A DNA stretch of 64,000 nt from Curtobacterium sp. L6-1 (lineage in GTDB: Bacteria > Actinomycetota > Actinomycetes > Actinomycetales > Microbacteriaceae), in assembly GCF_018885305.1 (NCBI RefSeq), contig NZ_CP076544.1:186001-250000 (forward strand), read 5' to 3'. This document shows positions 49,795 through 57,431 of this stretch, piece after piece (the stretch's first letter is position 1; every line of letters starts with the position of its first letter). A program made the translations under genes and the position numbers. Below the pieces are notes generated by a model. It did not search any database. It was not told the origin of the DNA and was given only the letters and a program-made list of their open reading frames with translations.

Positions 49795-50109
49795 CGGAGC
49801 CGCGCGCTCACACCTGATCGGTCGCGCCCCAGACGACGTCGCTCCCCGGGCGGGCGCCGGGCGATCGGGGACGCCGGGCCCAGGCCACGGGGAGCGACAT
49901 CTGGGTGCTGTGTCGCAGCGACAGGGCACGGATGCCCCGGAATGTGATCGCCACGTCCCGACGAGACTATGCAGCGGGGTACAGGACGGCAACCCTTCGG
50001 CGTCCCCACTTCAGGGGACCGCGTTCCATGGCCATCGCCGTCCGGGAGGCCGTGGTTTCGTTCCGGTGCTCGTCCTCCTGTATGGTGATGGGAGTGCCGT
50101 CAGGCACCT
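49795..50109. other. 315-base gene-free region between LCP and tRNA-Ser
   Basis: GACGTCGCTCCCCG (49835-49848) and CGGGGAGCGACATC (49888-49901) form an inverted repeat with one G-T pair and a GC-rich 39-base spacer, a likely terminator for the LCP gene. Bases 49902-50080 hold nothing I recognise apart from the tRNA promoter region near 50081. Confidence 0.5.
50081..50086 (+). promoter_or_regulatory. Candidate -10 box for tRNA-Ser(GCU)
   Basis: TATGGT, 23 bases before the mature tRNA 5' end. Confidence 0.45.
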
Positions 50110-50198
50110 GGAGACGTCGCATAGTCAGGCCGAGTGCACCACCCTGCTAAGGTGGAGTCCCCTCTAGGGGACCGAGGGTTCAAATCCCTCCGTCTCCG
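50110..50198 (+). tRNA. tRNA-Ser (anticodon GCU)
   Basis: An 89-base class II tRNA. The acceptor GGAGACG pairs with CGTCTCC and the discriminator is G. The anticodon stem is CCACC/GGTGG with loop CTGCTAA (GCT at 50146-50148). The long variable arm (TCCCCTCTAGGGGA) and T-arm GAGGGTTCAAATCCCTC are clear. CCA is not encoded. It reads AGC/AGU codons. Confidence 0.97.
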
Positions 50199-50683
50199 CA
50201 CTCCACGAAGCCCCGGTTCCGCAGCAGCGGCACCGGGGCTTCGTCGTTCTCCAGGGTCGACCCCGGCGCCAGCCGAGAGCCGGCGCCGGCGCCTTCCGGC
50301 GACCGGCTGGGCGTGCTTCTGGCCCGCCCGAGCAGCGCTCCTTCCTGACAGGACGCCGGACTCTTCGTCCGGGTCGATCGCCGAGTTGGTTCGCGCGTGG
50401 AACGAACCTCCGCGCCCACCTGGGGTTTCCGTCGCGCTGCTCCACGGTGTCCCCACTCGTACCCCGGGGTACGTTTTCTGCCCCCCGATCCGGGGACTGG
50501 TGCATCCGAGCATCCCCGGAATTCGCTAGGAATCGCCCGCTGTTCACTTGCGGGCCACGAACCCGACGCCATCGGGAGGGCTCTGGTTCGCCCTCCGACT
50601 GCCACTGTGATGCCGCCGAACCGGGAGCAGACGCTCCGGCGGACGGCCCGAGTCGCAGCCCCCGGAACTCCCGAAGGATCACG
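50199..50683. other. 485-base leader region upstream of pstC
   Basis: After the tRNA terminator there is no gene. A perfect 16-base palindrome, CGTACCCCGGGGTACG, at 50458-50473 is followed by a short T-run. A GTTCACT heptamer at 50542-50548 resembles one half of an actinobacterial PHO box, but I see no adjacent second copy. TAGGAA near 50529 could be a -10. The pst promoter is expected here. Confidence 0.45.
50206..50243 (+). terminator. Terminator hairpin of tRNA-Ser(GCU)
   Basis: CGAAGCCCCGGT pairs with ACCGGGGCTTCG around a 14-base loop, 7 bases after the tRNA, followed by a short T-containing stretch. Confidence 0.75.
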
Positions 50684-51661
50684 TTGTCCACAGATCACCC
50701 TCGCCTCCTCACGGTCGTGCGGGACCCGTCGGACGTCAGGTTCCGCATCATCGCCCGAGCCGGCGGTGTCGCGGTCCTGACGATCATGTCGCTCGTCGGC
50801 CTGTTCCTGGCGTTCCGTGCCTCTGAGGCCCTGCGGGTCGCCGGCTTCAGCTTCCTGACGACCCAGGCGTGGGACCCCGACGCCCACCGCTTCGGGATCG
50901 CGGCCGTGCTCGTCGGCACGATCCTCATCGCCTGCGTCGCGATCGCCCTCGCGGTGCCGCTCTCGCTCGGCACCGCGCTCTACATCACCGAGTACGCGCC
51001 GATCCGGGTGCGGAAGGCCTTCATCGGGCTGGTCGACCTGATGGCCGCCATCCCGAGCGTGGTCTACGGCCTCTGGGGCTTCTTCTTCCTGCAGGGCCAG
51101 ATCACGCCGGTGTCGCGCTGGATCTCGCAGTGGTTCGGTTGGATCCCGCTGTTCCGGGTGGACGGCATCGACCTCGACGACCCGCTGGCGTCCTCGACCG
51201 TGTACACGGCGTCGACCTTCATCGCGGGCATCGTCGTCGGCCTGATGATCACGCCGATCGTCACCTCGATCATGCGCGAGGTCTTCTCGCAGGCGCCGCT
51301 CGGCGAGCGGGAGGGGGCGCTCGCGCTCGGGTCGACGAAGTGGGGCATGATCCGCTCGGTCGTGCTGCCCTTCGGCCGCGGCGGGATCATCGGTGGCACC
51401 ATGCTCGGCCTCGGTCGGGCGCTGGGCGAGACCATCGCGGTCTACATGATCATCTCGCCGGTGTTCGCCATCCAGCCGCACATCCTGCAGGCCGGCGCGA
51501 GCTCGGTGTCCTCCCTCATCGCCCTCCGCTACGGCGACGCGACGCCCTTCGGCATGTCCGCGCTGATGGCCGCCGGACTGACCCTCTTCCTCATGACGCT
51601 GTGCATCAACTTCGCCGCGTCGGCGGTCGTCGCCCGGTCCCGATCCGGAGCGAGCAGCTGA
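50684..51661 (+). CDS. pstC: Phosphate ABC transporter permease PstC
   Basis: A 325-residue inner-membrane permease with six helices, half of the high-affinity phosphate channel. TM1 is VAVLTIMSLVGLFLAF. The PstC loop YAPIRVRKAFIGLVDLMAAIPSVVYGLWG and the EAA-type ATPase contact GEREGALALGSTKWGMIRSVVLP, then GTMLGLGRALGETIAVYMI, are all typical. I chose the TTG at 50684-50686, which has AAGGAT 6 bases upstream; the next GTG codon lacks a ribosome-binding site. First gene of the pst operon, two bases before pstA. Confidence 0.93.
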   Translation: MSTDHPRLLTVVRDPSDVRFRIIARAGGVAVLTIMSLVGLFLAFRASEALRVAGFSFLTTQAWDPDAHRFGIAAVLVGTILIACVAIALAVPLSLGTALYITEYAPIRVRKAFIGLVDLMAAIPSVVYGLWGFFFLQGQITPVSRWISQWFGWIPLFRVDGIDLDDPLASSTVYTASTFIAGIVVGLMITPIVTSIMREVFSQAPLGEREGALALGSTKWGMIRSVVLPFGRGGIIGGTMLGLGRALGETIAVYMIISPVFAIQPHILQAGASSVSSLIALRYGDATPFGMSALMAAGLTLFLMTLCINFAASAVVARSRSGASS

Positions 51662-51663
51662 CC

Positions 51664-53061
51664 ATGACCGACACCACGCAGGCACCCGCCGCCGCAGCTC
51701 CCGCTCCCGTCGCAGCCGTGCCCACCGGCGCCACCACACCCCTGCCCACCGTCCGCGCGCGCACCGCCGTGCCGACGAGTCCCGTGACGGCGTCGGAGCC
51801 GTCGGGTGCCGGGGCCGGGACGGTCCTGCCCACGGCCGAGCGGGCCTCCGGACCGGCCCCCGGTCCCGAGCTCCGCCGGGTGAACGGCACCCGCATCAGC
51901 GACGTGCTCTGCCACGTCGGCGCGGCACTGGCGTCCCTCGCCGTCACGGTGGTGGTGTTCACGGCACTCGCACCGGTGTCCGGCCCGATCGCCTTCGCCG
52001 CCGTCGCGTACGTCATGTTCCTGGTGTTCTACGCGCTGCTCGTCGCCACCAGCGAGAACGCCGCCGTCGTGCGGGACCGCGTCGTGGCGGCGGCCGTCCA
52101 CTCGCTGGCGTTCGTCGTCGTCGCCACGCTCGTGTTCGTCGTCGGGTTCAGCGTCGTCCGCGCCACGAAGGCGTTGCCGCACCTCAACTTCTACACGCAG
52201 GACATGGCGCTCACCGGGCCGCTCGACCCGATGACGTCGGGCGGTGTGCTGCACGCCATCGTCGGGTCGCTCATCCAGATCTCGATCGCGCTCGTCATCA
52301 CCGTCCCGCTGGGCATCACCACCGCCCTCTTCCTGACCGAGGTGCCGGGGCCGTTCGCCCGCTTCGTGCGCACCATCGTCGAGGCCATGACCGCCCTGCC
52401 CTCGATCGTCGCCGGCCTGTTCATCTACGCCAGCGTCATCGTCGGCCTGGGCGTCGACAAGTCGGGCTTCGCCGCCTCGCTCGCGATCAGCGTGATGATG
52501 CTGCCGATCATGATCCGGTCCGCCGACGTCGTGCTCCGTCTGGTCCCGGCGACGCTCAAGGAGGCATCGATCGGCCTGGGTGCGGGGCAGTGGCAGACCG
52601 TGTGGCGGGTCGTCCTGCCGACGTCCCGGTCCGGGCTCGTCACGGCGATCATCCTCGCGACCGCCCGCGGGATCGGCGAGACCAGCCCCGTGCTCCTCAC
52701 CGCCGGGTACGCGCCAGACCTCAACATCGACCCGACCTCCGGCCCGATGATCTCGCTGCCACTGGCGATCTTCGAGTTCGTCAAGTCGCCCGAACCGAAC
52801 ATGATCGCGCGCGGCTTCGGCGCCGCCGCGGTCCTCATGACGCTCGTCCTCGTGCTCTTCGTCATCGCCCGCGTCATCGGCGCGCAGACGGTGGCCACCC
52901 GAGAACGACGCAACCAGCGCCTCCGTGCCGTCGGTCGGCTCGTCGGCCGCGGCATCGCGGCCGCCACCCCCGCAGCGCACGCCGTCCGCCGCTTCGTCGA
53001 CCACCACGTCGACCGCCTCGCCCCCCGCCCGACCGACTCCTCCCCGAAGGACCCCTCGTGA
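51664..53061 (+). CDS. pstA: Phosphate ABC transporter permease PstA
   Basis: A 465-residue permease, longer than the usual 280-300 residues. The first 80 residues are a Pro/Ala/Thr-rich, probably disordered cytoplasmic tail, and the last 55 are a basic extension (RERRNQRLRAVGRLVG). The core has PMTSGGVLHAIVGSLIQI, VEAMTALPSIVAGLFIYA, the EAA loop ATLKEASIGLGAGQWQTVWRVVLP and ARGIGETSPVLLTAGY. Two additional helices near residues 88-130 precede the core. Its stop overlaps the next start (GTGA). Confidence 0.92.
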   Translation: MTDTTQAPAAAAPAPVAAVPTGATTPLPTVRARTAVPTSPVTASEPSGAGAGTVLPTAERASGPAPGPELRRVNGTRISDVLCHVGAALASLAVTVVVFTALAPVSGPIAFAAVAYVMFLVFYALLVATSENAAVVRDRVVAAAVHSLAFVVVATLVFVVGFSVVRATKALPHLNFYTQDMALTGPLDPMTSGGVLHAIVGSLIQISIALVITVPLGITTALFLTEVPGPFARFVRTIVEAMTALPSIVAGLFIYASVIVGLGVDKSGFAASLAISVMMLPIMIRSADVVLRLVPATLKEASIGLGAGQWQTVWRVVLPTSRSGLVTAIILATARGIGETSPVLLTAGYAPDLNIDPTSGPMISLPLAIFEFVKSPEPNMIARGFGAAAVLMTLVLVLFVIARVIGAQTVATRERRNQRLRAVGRLVGRGIAAATPAAHAVRRFVDHHVDRLAPRPTDSSPKDPS

Positions 53062-54752
53062 CCACCCGCAGAAGACGCACACTCGGTGCGCTCCTGGCCG
53101 CCGCCGTGCTGGCCCTCACGACCCTGCCCGCCACCGCGGCGAGCGCGGCCGAGAACTACGTGCCCATCTCGGGCGCCGGTTCCTCGTGGAGCTCCGTCGC
53201 CATCCAGCAGTGGGCGGTGAACGTGCAGCAGTACGGCATGAAGGTCCGGTACGCGAGCACCGGGTCGTCCGACGGCCGCAACCAGTTCAAGGCCGGCACC
53301 GTCGACTTCGCCGTCTCGGAGATCCCGTACGGCATCAAGGACGGCGGGGTCACCGACACGCCCCCGACGGTCGGCTACGCCTACATGCCGGTCGTCGCCG
53401 GTGGCACCTCGTTCATGTACAACCTCAGCTCCGGCGGGAAGCAGATCACGAATCTGCGCCTGTCCGGGCCGGTGCTCGCGGGTGTGTTCACGGGGAAGAT
53501 CACCAGCTGGGACGACCCGGCGATCAAGGCCGACAACCCCGGCCTCGAGCTGCCGAAGCGCCCGGTCGTGCCGGTGGTGCGGTCGGACGGCTCCGGCTCG
53601 ACGGCGCAGTTCACCACCTGGCTGAGCAAGAAGTACCCCGCCGAGTGGAACGCCTACTGCAAGCAGGCCGGCCGTCCGCTGCCGTGCGGTGTGACGTCGA
53701 ACTACCCGACGGTCCCCGGCAAGGGCTTCATCGCGCAGCCGAACTCGCAGGGCGTGTCGGGTTACGTGGCCCAGAAGGCGAACGTCGGCACGATCACGTA
53801 CGTCGAGTACTCGTACGCGCTGAAGACCGGGTACCCGGTCGCGAAGGTCCTCAACAAGGCGGGCTACTACGTCGAGCCGACGGCCTCGAACGTGGCGGTC
53901 GGGCTCCTCGGCGCGAAGATCAACCAGGACGAGAAGTCCTCGTCGTACCTGACGCAGGTGCTCGACGGCGTGTACGACAACGCGGACGCCCGCGCCTACC
54001 CGCTCTCGTCGTACTCCTACATGGTCATCCCGACGACCACCGACGCGAGCCTGACGCCGGCGAAGGGCAAGACGCTCGCCGCCTTCGACTACTACTTCCT
54101 CTGCGAGGGACAGCAGCAGGCCGAGGTGCTCGGGTACTCGCCGCTGCCGATCAACCTGGTGCAGGCCGGTCTCGACCAGGTGCGACGGATCCCCGGGGCC
54201 GTCGCGAAGGACATCGACATCGGCAAGTGCAACAACCCGACGTTCTCGGCGGACGGCTCGAACACCCTGGCGAACAAGGCGCCGCAACCGCCGGCGTGCG
54301 ACAAGCAGGGCGCGGCCCAGTGCACCATCGGCACGGGCGGCGCGAAGACCACCGAGACGCCCACCCAGACCACGGGCGGCGCGTCGGGCGGTGCCGGCAC
54401 GTCCGGCGGCGGCAGCGCGGGCTCCGGCGGCTCGGGCTCCGGCAAGGGCGGCTCCTCGAGCGGCTCGGGGTCCTCGGGCTCCGGCGGCGAGGCGCTCTCC
54501 GGCGGGAGCGGCGGCGGGTCGGGCGGCTCCGGCGTCGCCGCGAACACGGTCGGCAACGGCTCACCCGTGCAGTGCGACGCCGACAGCGGCGTCTGCCAGA
54601 ACGTCGCCGCCCTGCCGGTGTCGGTCGACGCCCTCGACGGCTGGAGCCCCCGGCAGACGCTGATGCTCGTCGCCGTCGCGGCACTCCTCGCACTCGTCCT
54701 GCTGCCCCCGTTCATCGGCGTGCTCATCTCCCGACGGAGGCTCCGGAAGTGA
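53058..54752 (+). CDS. pstS: Phosphate-binding protein PstS, membrane-anchored at its C-terminus
   Basis: A 564-residue exported protein. The signal peptide ends in ATAASAA without a lipobox Cys, unlike most actinobacterial PstS. The binding domain (about residues 34-410) has the phosphate loops ISGAGSSWSSVAIQQW, STGSSDGRNQFKAGTVDFAVSE and VVRSDGSGSTAQFTTWL. A Gly/Ser-rich segment of about 70 residues follows, then a short Cys-containing stretch (QCDADSGVCQN) and one C-terminal helix (LMLVAVAALLALVLLPPFIG) ending RRRLRK. This looks like a wall-spanning protein with a sorting-signal-like end but no LPxTG. It overlaps both neighbours (GTGA), so it is strictly operonic with pstCA. Confidence 0.9.
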   Translation: MTTRRRRTLGALLAAAVLALTTLPATAASAAENYVPISGAGSSWSSVAIQQWAVNVQQYGMKVRYASTGSSDGRNQFKAGTVDFAVSEIPYGIKDGGVTDTPPTVGYAYMPVVAGGTSFMYNLSSGGKQITNLRLSGPVLAGVFTGKITSWDDPAIKADNPGLELPKRPVVPVVRSDGSGSTAQFTTWLSKKYPAEWNAYCKQAGRPLPCGVTSNYPTVPGKGFIAQPNSQGVSGYVAQKANVGTITYVEYSYALKTGYPVAKVLNKAGYYVEPTASNVAVGLLGAKINQDEKSSSYLTQVLDGVYDNADARAYPLSSYSYMVIPTTTDASLTPAKGKTLAAFDYYFLCEGQQQAEVLGYSPLPINLVQAGLDQVRRIPGAVAKDIDIGKCNNPTFSADGSNTLANKAPQPPACDKQGAAQCTIGTGGAKTTETPTQTTGGASGGAGTSGGGSAGSGGSGSGKGGSSSGSGSSGSGGEALSGGSGGGSGGSGVAANTVGNGSPVQCDADSGVCQNVAALPVSVDALDGWSPRQTLMLVAVAALLALVLLPPFIGVLISRRRLRK

Positions 54753-57364
54753 AGAACCACCACCTCGTCCGACTCGGCTCGGCCGCGCTGGCCTTCGGCG
54801 TCGTGACCACGACGATCGCCGGGTCCCTGCTCGTCGTCACCGCACCCGCCTCGGCCACCGGTCCGACGGACAGCTCCGCCGTGACGCAGACGTGGACCGA
54901 CGCACAGGCCGCCATCGGCGCCGGGCAGGACCCGGACGGCGGTACCACGGACCCGGACGGCGGCACGACCGACCCGGACGCCGAGGCGTTCGCGGGGACC
55001 ACCTTCACGGTGAGCCAGACGAAGGACCTCACCGACCAGGGCATCACCGTCAGTTGGACGGGCGCGAAGCCGACGTCGCCGAGCGAGTACGCCACGGACT
55101 ACATGCAGGTCATGCAGTGCTGGGGCGACGAGCCGACCGGCCCCTCCCCGCAGCAGTGCGTGTGGGGCGCCCCGTCCGCCGCCGTCAGCGGTCGCACCGG
55201 TGTCGGCGCCGCCAAGCGCGACCTCGTCCGCGGCGACGACCCGGTGCAGGACGCGACCCTCGTCGGCGACCACGCCGACCCGGACCTGATGCTCGAACCG
55301 CCCGTCGAGAACCCGTTCCTCAAGGCCTACCGGATGCCGTTCCGCGCGGTCGACGGCACCCTCGCGAAGACGTCCACCGAGCTGTCCAAGCAGTTCGACG
55401 CGAACACGTCGAACGAGGTCACGGCCGCCCGCACCGCGAGCGACGGCACCGGGCAGGTCACCTTCGAGACCCAGTCCGGTCTCGAGGCGCCCCAGCTCGG
55501 GTGCGGCCAGGACACCACCGTCGCCAGCAGGACCGGGCCCCGGTCCTGCTGGCTCGTCATCGTCCCGCGCGGCTCGCACAACCTGGACGGCACCCCCGCC
55601 GACTCCACCGCGGCCGGGCGCGTCACCGGGTCGCCGCTGTCGGCGTCCGCCTGGCGCAACCGCGTCGTCTTCCCGCTCGCGTTCCAGTCCGTCGCGCAGT
55701 CCTGCCCGATCGGCAACGCGGAGGAGCGGCTCGTCGGGTCGGAGACGGTCACCGAGGCGGTCACCGCGTGGCAGCCGGCGCTCTGCGGCCTCGGCACGAC
55801 GTACGGCTTCTCGCAGATCGGCGACGGGGAGGCGGCGAGCCAGATCGTCTCGGACGTGGACGGGTCGTCGCGCCTCGCCCTCGTGACGAAGCCGCTCGAC
55901 GAGCAGGCGGCGAAGGGCACCAGCATCCGGTACGCGCCGGTGGCGCAGTCCGCGATCGTGATCGCCTTCACCATCGACTACCGCCTGTACCCGGACGCAC
56001 CCGCGAAGGTGCGCGACGGCCTCCAGGCCCTGGACCTGACCCTGGACGCACGGTTGGTCGCCAAGCTGCTGACGCAGTCGTACCAGGCGGACGTCCCCGG
56101 CCGCGGCAGCGGCGACGCGACCGTGCAGGGCAACGCGGCGAGCCTGGTGACCGACCCGGAATTCCTCGCCCTCAACCCCACGTTCGTCGGGTCGAAGAGC
56201 GACACCGCGCCCGCCGGTCTGATGGTGGCGCTCGGCAACGCCGACGCGAACGCCCGGGTGTGGTCGTGGCTGCGGTCCGACCCGGTCGCCGCCGCGTTCC
56301 TCGACGGCCGTCCCGACGAGTGGGGCATGCGGATCAACCCGGCGTACCGGTCGCTGGCACTCGCCACGGACACGAGCACGGACAGCTTCCCGAAGGCGGA
56401 CCTGACGATCGCGAAGGGCGGTGACCCCGACGAGACCGGCTACGGCACGCTCGACATGCGGCCGTACATGAACGACATGCACGAGGGCGCCTACCGCACG
56501 CTCAAGGCGGACCCCAACGAGAAGGACTCCTGGAACCCGTTCGGGCAGCCGAAGGGCTACACGTCGCTCGGTGCCCAGGTGCCGGGGGCGCGGTTCGTCC
56601 TGTCGATCACCGACGCCGCATCGGCGGCGCGGTACGGGCTGCCGACCGCCAAGATCGTCAACGGCGCCGGCGAGGCGGTCGCACCGACGGCGGAGGCGGT
56701 GGCCGCGGGCATCGCGACCATGCGGCCCTCGTCGGTCCCCGGCGTCGTCGCGGCGGACCCGGCGGACCGCACCCCGGGCGCCTACCCGCTGTCGATGCTG
56801 AGCTACGCGGCGGTCAATGTCTGCGCCGCATCCCCGGACGAGCGCCGTGCCTACGCGGCGTTCATCGACTACGCGGTCGGTCGCGGCCAGGTGCCGGGGG
56901 AGCGGCAGGGCGAACTGCCGGCCGGGTACGTGCCCCTCGCCGCCGCGGCGGTGACCGGGGCGCGGGTCACCGCAGCCGGACTCCTCGACACGGCCGCCGT
57001 GGCCACCGCGTGCCCCGACGCCCCGGCCCCCGCGCCGTCGGCGACCCCGGGCGCCGAGGCGCCCACCGCCTCCGGCGTCGCAGACCCACCGGCCGTGACC
57101 GGCGGGTCCGCGTCCGGACCGGGCGCCACCGGCGTCGGGACGACCCCGGAGCTCCCCGCCGCACCGAGACCGTCGACCAACGACGTCGACCAGGCCCCGG
57201 CGTCGGCGGACGGGCCCGACCACCGCACCACGGACCAACCGCTCGCGGCGACCCGCATGGGTCTCGCGGCCGCCCTCGGAGCCGGCGTCCCGGCCCTCGG
57301 GATCGGTCCGTTCCTGATCCGCCGTGGCCGGAGGCTGGCGATGCTGGCCGCCGCCCACGTGTGA
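54749..57364 (+). CDS. Large exported PstS-like surface protein with C-terminal membrane anchor
   Basis: An 871-residue exported protein. Signal peptide to about residue 36 (TAPASA); then a short DPDGGTT repeat, followed by about 700 residues of folded sequence with several Cys (QVMQCWGDE, PQQCVWG, LGCGQD, SCPIGN). Its end, ERQGELPAGYVPLAAAAVTGARV, matches the GYVPLP-type C-terminus of phosphate-binding proteins, and YPLSMLSYAAVNVC resembles the strand before it. I infer a diverged PstS fold, probably with an inserted domain. A Pro/Ser/Thr-rich stretch then leads to a helix (MGLAAALGAGVPALGIGPFL) and RRGRR. No LPxTG. The GTG start overlaps the pstS stop. Confidence 0.75.
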   Translation: MKNHHLVRLGSAALAFGVVTTTIAGSLLVVTAPASATGPTDSSAVTQTWTDAQAAIGAGQDPDGGTTDPDGGTTDPDAEAFAGTTFTVSQTKDLTDQGITVSWTGAKPTSPSEYATDYMQVMQCWGDEPTGPSPQQCVWGAPSAAVSGRTGVGAAKRDLVRGDDPVQDATLVGDHADPDLMLEPPVENPFLKAYRMPFRAVDGTLAKTSTELSKQFDANTSNEVTAARTASDGTGQVTFETQSGLEAPQLGCGQDTTVASRTGPRSCWLVIVPRGSHNLDGTPADSTAAGRVTGSPLSASAWRNRVVFPLAFQSVAQSCPIGNAEERLVGSETVTEAVTAWQPALCGLGTTYGFSQIGDGEAASQIVSDVDGSSRLALVTKPLDEQAAKGTSIRYAPVAQSAIVIAFTIDYRLYPDAPAKVRDGLQALDLTLDARLVAKLLTQSYQADVPGRGSGDATVQGNAASLVTDPEFLALNPTFVGSKSDTAPAGLMVALGNADANARVWSWLRSDPVAAAFLDGRPDEWGMRINPAYRSLALATDTSTDSFPKADLTIAKGGDPDETGYGTLDMRPYMNDMHEGAYRTLKADPNEKDSWNPFGQPKGYTSLGAQVPGARFVLSITDAASAARYGLPTAKIVNGAGEAVAPTAEAVAAGIATMRPSSVPGVVAADPADRTPGAYPLSMLSYAAVNVCAASPDERRAYAAFIDYAVGRGQVPGERQGELPAGYVPLAAAAVTGARVTAAGLLDTAAVATACPDAPAPAPSATPGAEAPTASGVADPPAVTGGSASGPGATGVGTTPELPAAPRPSTNDVDQAPASADGPDHRTTDQPLAATRMGLAAALGAGVPALGIGPFLIRRGRRLAMLAAAHV

Positions 57365-57431
57365 CCGAGTTCCACCCCATCGACAGCTGCCACCTGGGCG
57401 GCGTCGGAACCCACGAAAGGAACCACCAGCC

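Noticed and set aside
50542..50548. GTTCACT as a PHO box controlling the pst operon.
   Set aside because: Only one half-site is seen. Actinobacterial PHO boxes are adjacent direct repeats, so this is not called, although PhoP control remains likely.
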